A stretch of DNA of 64,000 nucleotides from Nelumbo lutea. Its lineage: Eukaryota; Streptophyta; Magnoliopsida; Proteales; Nelumbonaceae. Position numbers and translations under genes: made by a program. Numbering within the stretch: the stretch's first letter is position 1; each line of letters starts with the position of its first letter. The stretch spans positions 51,820,922 to 51,884,921 of the forward strand of contig JAKGHH010000004.1 in the NCBI GenBank assembly GCA_022828595.1. The letters are read 5' to 3'. Under the pieces are notes generated by a model, which was not told the origin of the DNA, ran no database searches, and saw nothing but the letters and a program-made list of their open reading frames with translations. Of the stretch, positions 22,101 to 34,089 are shown in pieces.

Positions 22101-25100
22101 AGAAAGTTTAATGAATTCATTAATATTTGTGGGTGAAAAAAGTTACCCCTCTCACAAGCCAATTTTACTTGGTCTAATTTCCAAGAAAACCCTCTTTGTT
22201 CGAAATTAGGCAGATTCCTCTTTAATGAAGAGTGGGAGAACCATTGGAAGAACTTGATAGCTAGAGCCTTACCCAGAGTTGATCACTGCCCTATCCAATT
22301 AAGTCCTGAAACACTAGCCTTTGGTCCATGGCCGTTTAGATTTGAGAATATGTGGTTGACTCACTAGGATTTTGTTCACCTGATTGGGGAGTGGTGGAGA
22401 GAAGAGGAAAGAGGGGTGAAGTGGAAGGGAATGAGATTTCCACAAAAAGCTGAAAAGGTTGAGATCCAAAATCAAGGAATGAAACAGGGAACACTTTGGG
22501 AGGATAGAAGAGCAAAAAAGTAATTTGCTGTCTAGGATTGAGGAATTAGATTCCAAAGAAGCTCAAAGGATAATGAGTGAACAAGAAAGGACTTTGAAAA
22601 GAAATTTAAATAAGGATTTGGAAGAGGTTCTTCTGAGAGAGGAAATTTTGTGGAGGCAAAAGTCAAGACATAGATGGATCAAGGAAGGGAATGGAAATAC
22701 AAAATTCTTCCATGCATTGGCTAATGGGAGGAGAAGGAAAATTTTCGTGGCCAAGTTAGAGGTAAATGGAGAGGAAGTCACAAATCAAGATGAGATAGCA
22801 AGAATGTTTGTGGATCACTTCAAATCAATCTATAGAAAACCATTGAATAATAGGCTAATATTGGATGATTTGGAGTGGAATAAGTTATCTGACGAACAAG
22901 TAAATTGGTTAGAGAGGGATTTCAGTGAAGAAGAGATCAGACAGGCGATATTCTCAATGGATAGATCCAAAGCACCTAGCCCAGATGGCTGCACAATGGC
23001 TTTTAATCAGGACTGTTGGGATGTGGTAAAAGAAGATCTTATTGGGGTGTTTCAGGAGCTTGTAGACAAAAAAAGGGTAAGCCCTGGAGTGAATGCCACT
23101 TTCTTAGCCCTAATCCCAAAAAAGATAGATGCAAAGGACCCTAAGGAGTACAGGACGATTAGTCTGGTTACTAGCATCTATAAAATTCTGGCTAAAGTGT
23201 TGTCATTAAGAATTTGAGTAGTACTACCCTCCATCATTAGTAAAGCACAAGGTACTTTCGTGTAGGGAAGGCAAATAACATATCAGATCCTAATAGCAAA
23301 TGAGTGTGTGGACATGAGAAAGTCGGGGAATCAAGGTTTTGTATGTAAGTTAGACTTAGAGAAGGCTTATGATCTTGTGGATTGGAGCTTTTTACTAGAG
23401 GTCCTTGGGTGTTGTGGTTTTGGAGATAAATGATGCAACTGCGTAAAGAGTTGTATTAGCTCCAGTCATTATTCAGTCTTGGTGAATGGGGTGGTCAAAG
23501 ATTTTTTCCCTGCTTGTAGAGACCTCGAACAAGGTGACCCACTCTCCCCAATTCTTTTCACCTTAGTTGCAGATGTCTTCAGTAGATTAATCTCTAAGGC
23601 AAATAGGGAAGAGGAAGTGAGTGGCTGGAAGATAGGAAGGAACAATATTAGGGTAACCCACCTACAATTTTCTGATGATATCATAATATTCTGTGAAGGG
23701 GGTGACAGGCAAAAAGTGAGGAATCTCAGAGCATTAATATAACACTTTGAGGAGGTATCAATTTGAGAATAAACCTGGAAAAGAGTTGTATGGTAGGTGT
23801 TAACATGAATAAGGGGATTATCCAGTCTGTGGCTGATTGTTTAGGTTGTTCCGACGCTACTTGGCATTTCCAGTACTTAGGTCTCCCTCTAGGGGCTAAC
23901 CCAAAAGAGAGTAGTTTCTAGACCCCAATGTTGGAAAAGTTTGAAAAAAGATTAACTTTTTGGAAAAATAACTATATCTCTATAGGGGGTAGAGTGACTT
24001 TATTGAGAGCTACCCTAGCAAACCTACCGGTCTATTTCCTCTCCGTTTTTAGGATTCCTAATAGGGAAGCTAAGAAGTTGGAGAGATTAATGAGAAATTT
24101 CCTTTGGGAGCCAAGGGAGGAAAAGAAAGACCACCTAATTAACTGGGAAATAGTTTGTAGAAGTAAAGAGGAAGATGGTTTGGGACTAGGAAGGTTAACT
24201 CTCAAGAATAAAGCTCTCTTAGGAAAGTGGTTGTGGAGATGGCCTAGAGAAAGGGAAAGGTTGTGGCACGAAGTGATAGCTAGCATACATGGTAGACTGG
24301 AAAATGGATGGGATGCGGGTGTATCACGGCAAGCTACATTGGCTTCCCCGTAGAAAGCAATCCAGAGTATCCTCCCTCAATTTCTCAACTTTGTCAGGTA
24401 TGATGTCAATTCTGGTACCTGTATTTTATTTTGGGAAGACATTTGGGTGGATAATGTTGCTCTTAAGGACCAATTTCCGTCTCTCTATTCTATTTCCCTT
24501 TACAAGGAAAAGGTTGTCTCTCATTTTCTCCCTTCTCCTATTTCACCCCCCCCCCCTCCTTAAGTTGGGACTTTGGCTTTCGGAGAGGATTGAGGGATGA
24601 TGAACTTAACATTGTTTCAAATCTGTTGTCCCTTTTTGGCCGTCTTTTTGGACCCCCTTAATTTGGATGTGAGATTATGGTCCCCTCACCCAAAGGTTAC
24701 TTCACCTATGCTTCCTTTTTTAAATCCCTTTGCTCTTCCCAGGGACAGTGGGGCTTTCCAACCAAGGAGATTTGGCCTATACCAGTTCCACCTAAAATTA
24801 TTATTTTATACTGGGAGGTGTTTTATATAAAAATTAATACCTTGGACTGCTTACAGAGGAAAAGGCCTTCTTTGTGTTTGTCCCCTAACTGGTGTGTACT
24901 TTGCAGGGCTAGTGGTGAGGATTGTTCTCACTTACTTGTATCTTGTTCCTTTTCTAGTGCTATTTGGAGTTGGATTTTCTCTTTGTTTGGGTGCAGGTGG
25001 AATTTGTCGACAGATTTAAGTCAATTGTTCGATCCTACCTTTTTTGTGTGGCCTACAAAAAAAGAAAAATAATGTGGAGATGTATTAGAGCAACCGCCTT

Positions 25101-28100
25101 GTGGACAATCTAGGGAGAAAGGAATGCAAGGGTTTTTAAGGAGGAGGAGAGAAGCTCTCAAGCTGTTGAGGAATGTATCTTAACTAGGGCCATCCATTGG
25201 TTAAGAACTAGGGACTTATTTCACACATTCTCCTTTGATGATTTTTGGAGAAATTGGTTAGTGGTGGCTAACGGCCATGCAAGGAAGGACAGGAAATCTG
25301 TAGTGGGGATGCCTCCACCTGAAGGATGGGTAAAGCTGAATTTTGATGGAAGTAGCCAAGGAAACCCAAGCCCATCAGGGATAGGAGGGGTGCTGAGAGA
25401 TAATGAAAGCAAAATATTAGCATTGTTTTCAGGTCCCATGGGAATAGGAGACTCCAATAGAGCTGAGATGTTAGCGGCGGTACAAGGTATTCAGATTGCA
25501 GAACAATTAGGAGTTCAGCACTTGGTAGTCAAAGGGGACTCTGAGATTGTTGTGTGATGGCTCAAAAAACTAGATTCAGCTATGTGGCGACATAGAGATA
25601 TGTTAAGGAAAGTCAACTGGACCACAAGAAACATGAATGTTACCTTTCTTTGGGTGGGAAGATCAGCAAATTCCTTAGCGGATGGGTTAGCTAAGCAAGG
25701 GGCTTCAAGGGAACATTTATTTTGGGCTGCTTTGTAATTCTAGTTCTGGTTAATTCTGTTCAATTCTGTTTTATTTTGATGTAATACTTGTTAGAAGAGG
25801 TAACAACTCATGCCTCCTCTTGGGTCTACTGTATTGTCTCATATTTTTTATTTAATAAATTATACTCATTCAAAAAAATATGGCTATGGTACCTAGGGAA
25901 CTACCCTAGGATCTATGTTTTCTATATAAAAAAATCCATCGCCTAGGCGACGCCTAGGCACCCCCATAATGCCTAGCCTCGCCTTGGTGCCTTGAGGACT
26001 ATGATGTCACAGTAACTCTTTTTTTATCAATACTACCCTTCAGTGGTATCCCATGACACCATAAAGATTAGAAAGACAAGCATGGCACAGTACAATCTAC
26101 TAACAGTTAACAATGTCTATCTTATGACTAAATCTAGTGATCTAGAACATGGAGATGAAAGTTAACAATAAATTTCTACTTACCTTAATGTATTTCCTTA
26201 AGAGGCTCGGAAATGCAGCCAAAAACATCGCTGAATATCTGAGACGTCGCAAGGTGAATGAGATCATCTCTGTGTCTGTCATTTGGTTTAAGATGTGGAG
26301 GGCATTTCCAAGATATGACTTTACCAAATGGCCATGATTCTTCCACTCTTTTGTAGTCATCAAATTTATTATGGTTTCTTTCTTTCCTCCCAAAGCGGGT
26401 ATTTTCAGCAATCCTCGAAGAATCCCATCCATTTCATTTAAAACAAACAGCATTATCTTATTGAATACACTACTAGACATAATGCTAAACTTTGACAATG
26501 AATCATCTTTGTCATCATCACCATAATGGCAAGCAGTCTTAAAAGCACACATAAGAGAACGAACCGCTCCTAATTTGGCATTTTTCTGAATAGAATTACA
26601 CCAAGAATCAACCATTTCGGTTGTAATAACATTTTTTGATGGTTGTTGTACCATCTTCGCAACACTGGCATCACGTTCATTGTCATCCACATCATCTTCA
26701 ACATCTTCTTGCACTCCATCATCATCCACATCAGTTTCAGCATCTTCCTGCACATAAATTGCAATGAACAGAGAAGAAATAAGGTTGCTGCCCCATACAT
26801 TAAAATGCAATGAGAAGTTGATCATAGCAACTCATGTATGCACTCACATTAATGTTTTCATCATTGAACTCTAGAAGCTCCTTATCATGTTCTTTCAAGA
26901 ACCGATAGAATTCTGGATCCTGAATAGAAGAAATCCAAAAATCAGCAACATAGAATGTGGATAAAACTTGAAGAAATTAAAACCCAATATCAGATAGCTT
27001 CAATTATTCCATTCATAGGTAATGCACATTCAAGCTCTAAATCCAAGGAAAAAGAAAAAGAAAAAGAAAAAGCAGGGGACCAAGTTACCTTGGACTCGTC
27101 AACGGTGCATCCATGTGAAACTCTAAGGGAGAAGGGCCACCCGAAGGAGGGGGCAACCAACACACACCATTCTTGTGACAGTCTGAGGGCAATAACTGTT
27201 CCCGCCTCAAGAGCTCTCTTTTCCCACCTCTCCTCTCAGATCCCCCTTCTCTACTTACTTTGACCACCCATTTGGGGCCATTGGACCATCGTTCTGGCAG
27301 AGACCCTCATAGTTCCAATCCTCAACCCCTTATAGTGGTTATATGTGGTAAATGGTTAGTACGTATTTTATTTAAATTTGAACATTGATAGGATTTGTAT
27401 CTTTTATATTTGAATGCAGGCAATCTGGCCAGATTGGATGCAATATTTAGTTAAACCATATGGCACACCACCCTTTAACGTTCATAATTTCATTGTGGAG
27501 AATATACCCCTAAAGCAGGCTTATCTTCTTCCTTTGCCCCTCTTATACCTAGTAACACTTGCAACAAACCCAATAGCACCAGTTAAGGATAAAAACCCAG
27601 AAATAGTTTAACATCCCCAAATATCAATTACAATCATTCCCAGCTCCAAATCAGATAGTACTCAAAATCTACCGAAAATTAAACTTGAGAGTTAATCCTA
27701 AAGGCACTAGAAAACAAACCAGTCAACAGCTCAATTGAGTTCTTGTCTTTCTCCCCTCACTATTAGATAATCTGGCAGAACCATTCTTCTAAAAACCAAA
27801 AGAAAAACGAAAGAATTTCCCATATCCTCATCTAAGCTCAAAACTAATACAACAAAGAACAATAGCATTCTTTCTCTAATCAATGCATTCGCATTAAAAC
27901 AAAAAATAAATAAAGTAAGCAATGAAAAAGGGTACCTTCTCTTGAAGTCTTAGCAATTGGTTCATATGTTCTCTTGCTTTTGATTTTCGAGTAGATTTCG
28001 GCATAGCACTTTTTCTGTTTTCCCCCTCTGCCACCTCTTCCAACTCTCCCCCATCATCGTTATTCTTCCTACCTGCAGCCATCAACCAATCAATGAAAAA

Positions 28101-28204
28101 CAAATCAAATTCGGAGAAGAACCTCGAAACTCCATTGGAGCAGGAGATGAGTTTTATAGAACAACAACTAAGAGGAAAATCAAAAACATACGTCCAATGC
28201 CCAT
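16133..28204 (-). CDS. NOC2: NOC2/REBELOTE-family nucleolar complex protein, 3' end not found
   Basis: Noc2-family proteins form nuclear complexes with other Noc proteins and help mature and export pre-60S ribosomal particles. Exons on the minus strand, with coding ends: 28204-28192, 28072-27936, 26919-26848, 26747-26184, 17956-17654, 17038-16709, 16627-16421 and 16219-16133. All junctions are GT-AG and keep phase, giving 571 codons. Residues 1-50 are basic; 51-74 contain [18 protein letters not shown]; 75-102 are an acidic stretch; about 115-571 are the Noc2 domain ([72 protein letters not shown]). The start MGIGRRK requires splicing of a 13-nt first coding exon; the ATG at about 28103 lies partly in intron. 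The usual C-terminal tail after FLE is missing, and a GT donor follows exon 8. Intron 4 holds a full-length LINE. I do not separate NOC2 from REBELOTE. Confidence 0.9.
16312..16411 (+). repeat. tRNA-like (SINE-type) fragment in NOC2 intron 7
   Basis: The sequence GGCTCGTATAGTAAAGTCAGTGG followed by GGGATCAAGTCCCACC has the spacing and shape of the A and B boxes of an RNA polymerase III tRNA-type promoter, with GGATCAAGTCC close to the B-box consensus. It is not a tRNA, since acceptor and anticodon arms do not fold. A plant SINE head is possible. It is too short to be certain. Confidence 0.35.
18196..18515 (+). mobile_element. LINE-type RNase H fragment in NOC2 intron 4
   Basis: The open frame at 18219-18494 encodes an RNase H core ([45 protein letters not shown]) related to the RNase H tails of the other LINEs here but clearly diverged, with Ser-Cys-Pro-Lys replacing the usual loop. 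Both ends are eroded, and a short CTA microsatellite follows at 18541-18560. Confidence 0.7.
18541..18560. repeat. (CTA)n microsatellite
   Basis: About six CTA units in NOC2 intron 4, next to the end of the RNase H fragment. Confidence 0.9.
18769..21435 (+). pseudogene. LINE ORF1 region
   Basis: Three open stretches, 18769-19113, 19484-20101 and 20179-21435, make up the ORF1 zone. The middle one resembles the gag-like N-terminal domain of plant LINE ORF1 proteins ([31 protein letters not shown]). The last is Ser-, Glu- and Lys-rich with little order and a coiled-coil-like tail (KEREEEL-type heptads near 21290-21390). No CCHC zinc knuckle is visible. Breaks lie at about 19114-19480 and 20101-20180. 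Confidence 0.65.
21614..25738 (+). pseudogene. LINE ORF2: endonuclease, reverse transcriptase, RNase H
   Basis: ORF2 starts at 21614 with an apurinic-type endonuclease ([19 protein letters not shown]) and shifts frame near 21855. The RT region at about 22525-23740 includes [23 protein letters not shown] and the catalytic box FSDD at 23668-23679. The RVT zinc-binding region is at about 24400-25060 ([21 protein letters not shown]). The C-terminal RNase H is at 25313-25738 ([39 protein letters not shown]), with one TGA near 25555. Multiple stops make it inactive. Confidence 0.88.
25935..26005. repeat. CGCCTAGGCG-word element fragment
   Basis: GCGCCT/GCCTAGGCGACGCCTAGGCA words end in CCTTGAGGACTATGA, which matches the right end of the TIR element at 51960-52709. 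Only one end is seen, so it is a fragment. It lies in NOC2 intron 4, next to the LINE target duplication. Confidence 0.55.
27045..27071. repeat. (GAAAAA)n microsatellite
   Basis: Purine-only short tandem repeat in NOC2 intron 2. Confidence 0.85.
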
Positions 28205-28247
28205 GATGTCGCAGAACAAGAAACTCTGAGGGTTGTGGGTTTGGGGT

Positions 28248-28256
28248 TTAGGGTTT
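28248..28256 (-). promoter_or_regulatory. Telo-box upstream of NOC2
   Basis: The minus strand reads AAACCCTAA about 45-50 bp before the NOC2 start codon, within CCAAACCCTAAACCCC. Telo-boxes are a known element of promoters and leaders of plant ribosomal-protein and ribosome-biogenesis genes. The position fits this gene; function is inferred. Confidence 0.6.
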
Positions 28257-28329
28257 GGAGTAAGCGTAGCCACAGCCGCGTTTGAAACTATTCTGAAATT
28301 TGAAGTTGACAAGTGAAAAATAGGGAGAA

Positions 28330-31261
28330 TGACGTTCAGCCCTAAGTCAGAATTTTTAGGCCCGATGTAGATTCGGAGTAGTGCCAGTTCGAAATTGACG
28401 CAAATTGACGGGCGTGCATGGGGGTATTTGATATCTTAATTCTTTATAGCTCTGCAGTGGGATTGAGAAATTTTTAATGGACCTGTCTATAATATCTAAA
28501 ATCTAAAAATCAACATGTCGCTTTTCTATTTCTTAGAGGTTGTTTGTATTTGTCTTTTACATCTTAAATTATTTGATTTTATTATTTTATCCCTTTCGTA
28601 ATTTTGAATTCAATTAGCACTATTTCATATATTGTCATCTAAAAATTGTCAAACAATAAATAATATTAAAAGAATTAAAATGTTTAAAATAAAAGTATAT
28701 AATAAAATATGATAAAGAATTTAATAATTGATAAATTCCACAATATAATGAAAAATAATAATTACAAAAAATAATAATAAATGTTTAATAAATTATAAAA
28801 TACTAAAATAATATTGAAAATATTAATAAATTTTACAATACAATGAAAACTTAAAATAATATCTCAAAATTTTAATAAAATATCCATTAATTAGTAAAAG
28901 TAAAAAATATTACAAAATAAAGTTAAACATTAAACATTAAAATAATATTAAAATACAAATAAATTCCATGACATAATGAAAATAATATTTAAGTTTGTTA
29001 GCAAAAGCCAAAGAGTTACTTGCTCTTTTCTCACCCCATTTATATATATAATAGAAATTGGAAAGAGGGGAGGGGAGGTGTTTATGAGTGTGGTGGTTAA
29101 GTTACGTACGGGGTCTCTTTGAAGGATAAAAGAAAGCCAAGAGCAGGAGGTATGCTAAAGGCTAAAGCGAATGGAGTGATAGAATGATGATCTCCTTATG
29201 AGTTGGAACCCTATTTATAGGGAGAGATATCGAAGTCTCGAAAAGGAATGAGATAAAAGTGTTTGATTCCCATTAGGGAAGGGAATATTGGATTTGGTTT
29301 TAGTTGTCAGGGAACACTTTTAGGGTTTCGCCACGTGTCTTATGAGATATCTCAGGGACAAGGTTTCATTTCGTCTAAGAATTCTCATAATACACGTGTG
29401 CTACTTTCTTTCGCAAGCCTCTTAAATTGACATGGTGTTGGTGATGTCAATACTTATCTCACGTGTCCTTTCTAATCCTACTAGTCGTTCTATCACACAC
29501 ATTATTAGTGAAGCACGTGTTTCTTTACTTGTTTCTAACATGCAATGAATTTGAGCTCATCACAAGCTCGCATGATCTCAAGTTTGCCCTCGGTGTGTGC
29601 CTTTGAGTCTGTTGTGGACCCGTGGCAGCCCTGAGCCCATCGCAAACTTGCTTTAGGCTTTGAGTTCATCACAAGCTCATGTGAGCTTAGAACACATCGT
29701 GGGTTGGTGTCAAGTCCTGGACTCGTCATGGTTGCCTTTGTGGCACTGGTTTAGCACCCTCGTGCTATTACAATTGTGGTGATCAACATATACCTACATT
29801 GTCCTCTCACCATAGAGTTCACATGTGCCTTTTCAATATGTGCATATTTATTTTTAAATGACATAATTAAAACCCTTATGGGTTTTCATTGTCTTTCATA
29901 AAATCCATATTTCATTTTCTAATAACAACATTTTCTCTCTCTCATGCAAACACACACACCCTTAATAATCAATGTTTGTAACATCTCCCCTCCTCATTTT
30001 TTTTCCTCTTAAATCTCTTTTAGTTCCTTTTGGATCTATCTAATAAAGTAGGTGGTCTCAATTAGATGGATTTAGATTAAGGGCCAACCTAAGTATGAAT
30101 CCTAGCTTTGACCCAAACTAATGTCAAAACCCAAATTTGCCCACTAATACATGGGGTGAACCAATTTTATTCTTATATAAAAGTATAAAGAAACCATTTC
30201 TCCTTTCCATGGGTTATTAGGTTTTTCTCTATTATTTTATTAATTTAATGTAGATTTGTTTCATGGATTCTTCAGGTTCAACAATACAGATCACTTAACA
30301 TGAGCCTTCGGTTATCTTTATTAGTTTAATTTTGAAATTGTTTTTTAACATAGTTATTGATTTCATGTTAAGGACATTTTTTAGCTATATAAAAAGTAAT
30401 AAGTTTGAAGCTCAATAACTAAAAGGGAAAAAATATTTTTTTCTACTATTTTATATTGAAAAAACTATAAATGTAAAAACTTTAGTGTACTATTATTACT
30501 TTATTTTTTTACCTTAAAAATACATTTTCAAAAACTAATCTATGCATCGAATGGGTTACCGCTAGTTCTTCAATGAACAGCCAAAGATCACTGCAAATTA
30601 AGCACGACTAGACATTAATGCATGGTCAAAGATCATGGTACTACCTGTCATGGTTGGCCATTGGATCACAATTTATAATTGTTGACATGCCACTTACAAA
30701 GCCAGGGGCAAGGATACATGATCAATGATCCTATATGTGCTTTGTATTTTAATGCCATCAACTCCTTTAAATAGCATCAAATAGTTTTGCCAATAAAATT
30801 AAATAGAATCAAATAGATGGGGCAATAAAGTTGAAACAACTATACATGGCTCCTCTATAAGAAGAAAGCAAGGGGTAAAAAAAATAAAAGTGTGGCAACT
30901 TAAATTTGCATAGGAATCAACATTACTAGGGCTTAGCCATTGTGAGCGTCAGAAAATAGCTCACTTGGGCTGATTTGGAGTTGCCATCCACCAGTTATGT
31001 GCAATGGAGGGGCCTTCAAGAATGGTATCAACAAAATCATTTTTATTTGTAGTGGCTCCAAGACCCAAGGCATTGACTACAAGTCTACACTAGTCTAGGT
31101 AAGACTCAGATGAGAGAGGGAAGGGGTTAGGCACCCCTCTCCTAGGTCCAATAGGTGGGGCCCACATAATGATCTCAAAGATACACAAAATTTATTTAAG
31201 CAATCAAGAAAATAACATGGAAAGCAAAGAATAAGAGCAAATCAACAAATCTATCCTACCA

Positions 31262-31262
<1 letters not shown>
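28330..31262. other. Intergenic, repeats but no gene
   Basis: 28560-28990 is strongly AT-rich. About 29040-29350 contains CCCTATTTATAGGG (TATA-like on the minus strand, 29212-29219) in a setting similar to a gypsy LTR. About 29551-29760 holds imperfect repeats around GAGCTCATCACAAGCTC. About 30900-31160 resembles a moderately repeated plant sequence with GGGGTTAGGCACCCCTC. No coding region is supported. Confidence 0.5.
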
Positions 31263-31344
<82 letters not shown>

Positions 31345-31354
31345 CATCATTATT
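31263..31354. repeat. (ATT)n microsatellite
   Basis: About thirty ATT units, almost uninterrupted. A pyrimidine- and T-rich stretch follows to about 31500. Confidence 0.97.
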
Positions 31355-32639
31355 ATTTGTTATGTATTTTTATCAATTATTTTTATTTATCCCTTTTTTG
31401 TTATTCTTGTTACTCTTTTTAATTTGTTTTATTTTTTTATCTTTTTTGTTTAATTTTCCTAATTTTTTATTTTTTATTTTTTTAGTTCCTTACGGAATCC
31501 TATTTGTGTATTTATTCATTAATTACTCACTAATGTTAGCATGCTTGTTTTAAGCAAATTGGTAACCAACAAAACAACATGAACACCGTAGCCGTGTCGA
31601 TCCTTAAACAAGACAGACATAATGCAAATTATCCTAACAAGATGGTTGACAGGTAGAATAATCCACTTAGCTTCAAGACTGAACAACCTTCCATTTGAAC
31701 AAATCAAAGAATAGGAACAACAAGAATGACAAAATGGACGAACAACAATATACTAGAATTAACAGAGGAAATAAACGATAACAAGAAAAAGAAAGACAAA
31801 ATGGGTTCGACCTCTAGATCTCTAATAGACATTCTCCTTTTAAACATGAAATAAACAAAGATTGAAACAACGGTAAAAGCCATAATAAGATTGAATAGGT
31901 ACCAAAGGTTTCATAGGAGCTGGTTCAACGACAATGGCCTCATCACTGATTCCAATGAACTCTCCTCAGATCTCATCGCTCCATGGCCATAGGCAAGGAT
32001 AAGATATAAAGCAAAGATGAATAAACCATAAAAAGGGGTTCAATTTTTGATATACAATAACCGGTAATATAGAGACCTTCAGTCCTTAGTAGGTTATCCT
32101 CAAGCGAGAACGATAACTTAAAATCAGTCAAGGGGAATTTGTTGAAGGAAGGAGATCTTTCAAGCTCGAGTCTCATTGAGAATAGGGGTTAGGCATATGT
32201 TAGAGTCAACGAGAGCAAATGAGGTGCACCACTGCTACAACTCTTCCATTCTTGTCGGAGAGGATGATAAATAAAGAACCAATGATGAGAGAGGAAGGGG
32301 TAGAGGGAGATATGAATAACGTAATGGAACAAAGAGAAATTGAAGAAAAGGGAATTCTTCATCTCAAGGTGGAAGATGATGAACAGTAAACTTTCGCTCC
32401 TTAAGTTAAATTGAAAATCAAGTTAGGCATTTATAAGGAATTAAGTGTAATTTGGCAAGTTTAAGGAGTTCAAATGGTTTGGTAATTTTAAAAAATTAGG
32501 GGTATTTTGGTCATTTTGGGTCTAATAAGGGTTAAACTGAGGTACGGGTGGATAGACGAGATTTTGGCTCAAATACCAAAGAGGTGAGATGGGTCTAAGT
32601 GTACACATTGGTTTTGCATGTATGGGTTAATGAAATTAG
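31355..32639. other. Intergenic, no gene recognised
   Basis: No conserved domain, RNA or clear element border. Short open frames of 60-70 codons on the minus strand look like chance. Confidence 0.5.
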
Positions 32640-33200
32640 CTGAAATGGAATCTTTTTGAATGAATGGGTAAACATGGATATTTTTGGCTGATTTTTGGCA
32701 AGGTGGGGTTTTGAGCATTCTCGGTTGAATGGTGGGGTCAAATTGGCCCAAATGGACCTAAATTAGGCATATCAGGAGGAAGGTTGATTTGAGTGATTTA
32801 GAGCTTCGAAATAGAATAATTGTATAATGAAGGGAAAAATAATGGTATTTTTTGTTGAAATTTGGTAAGGAGGGGGTTTTCAACATTCAATGTTGATTGG
32901 TAGGGTAAGATTGGCCTAACTGGACCCAGATTAGGCAGATCTGGGAATGACTTAATTTTATTAGTTTGAAGCTTTGAAAGGGAATCTTGGTGTGATGGAG
33001 GGACAAACAAAGATATTTTTGGTTGAAAATTCACAAGTGAGTATTTCGGGGTGTCCAGGGTCTAAGGGTAATGTCTGATTGGTTCAGGGAGGCCAAGATT
33101 GTGGAAATTTGGTCAACAAGAGGATCTAAAATGGAATCTTGGTTTGATGGAGGGGTAAATGAGGGAAATTTGGGTTGAAATTTTATGGGTATGCAGTTTA
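32640..33200. repeat. Satellite-like imperfect tandem repeat, unit about 168 bp
   Basis: A block like TTTGGCAAGG-GGGGTTTT...TTGGCCCAAATGGACC...ATTAGGCA-ATC recurs at about 32691 and 32859. Weaker partial copies lie near 33010 and 33165, with the lead-in GATGGAGGG-AAA-ATTTTTGGTTGAAA between. The minus-strand frames at 32569-32751 and 32798-33034 are two readings of the repeat, not genes. Confidence 0.65.
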
Positions 33201-34019
33201 GAAGCTCCTAGGCCTGGTGGTGGTGACTGATCTAAAGTTCGAGTTGTAAATGGGAGTTAATTAGGGCAATTGGATTGGTATCAAGCATATTTAATGGTGG
33301 ATTTAGGGGCTTTTTAAGCTAAAAGTTGGGTTCTTTAGGTTTTATAGCATTTTGGAGGGATCGAAAGGATTTGATCGGGTGGTTGGGGTGAATTTAGGTT
33401 TCTGGTGGTGCATCGAGCAAAAATCAAGTGCTAACAGCCATCAAAAGCCAAGAAACACTCTATATTATCTCTTGACACTCACAAAACAGGTGCTATAATG
33501 AAAAAGGGTGGACTACAAAGAATTAATGCATTCTAGCCTATGTATAAGGGGAAGAGCAAAAGGGTCATATATATAGGCAAAACTTTATGGGTTATAGCAT
33601 TTAGGGATTAAAGATATATAAGCAAAAGTATATTTTAAGGGAAGATCCATATCGAGCCTTGCCTTGATGATTCTCCTTTAGAGGATGGTGTGACTCCCTA
33701 TGCATGAAACCCTAGGCACTCATGGCATTTTCTTTGATTGATCAAAATGTTGCAACTCCGAAGCCCTCATTTGCTTCAATTCTCTCGTCTCTCTCCTCTC
33801 TTTAGGCCCTCAATCAATGTCCCTGTTATACAGTCGAGTTTGAAACAAGGTGAACCGATTGTCTTCTTCCTGGTGTTGTTCTGGAGAAATCATATGAGGT
33901 TTTGAAAACCATCCTCCTCTATTGGAGATCAAGGATTTTACTTGCAAATTGTTTTATCTATAGAGTAAAAGCTGGGTAACAGTGATGAAAATGACTTCCA
34001 AAAGGTATGAATACGTGAG
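33201..34019. other. Intergenic, no gene recognised
   Basis: Nothing identifiable. Confidence 0.45.
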
Positions 34020-34089
34020 TTTTTCATAATAAAGTCTTGTTTTCATATTATTCAAGTGGGTTTCAAAATTTGAGACTAGCTAGGAACCC

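Larger units (their letters stand above)
18751..25877 (+). mobile_element. Full-length L1-type LINE inside NOC2 intron 4
   Basis: A 7.1-kb non-LTR retrotransposon on the plus strand, antisense to NOC2. The direct repeat ATATGGCTATGGTAC (15 bp; 18736-18750 and 25878-25892) flanks it, a typical LINE target duplication, and a short A-run (25872-25878) ends it. ORF1, an endonuclease, a reverse transcriptase, a zinc-binding region and a terminal RNase H occur in order. Stops and shifts show it is dead. Without it the host intron would be about 1.1 kb. Confidence 0.93.

Noticed and set aside
27085..27267. Possible extra NOC2 exon in intron 2
   Set aside because: GC is higher here, but exon 2 joins exon 3 in phase at good splice sites and this reading has no Noc2 similarity.
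31263..31354. CRISPR-like or functional array at the ATT repeat
   Set aside because: It is a simple trinucleotide microsatellite without spacers, and the genome is a plant.
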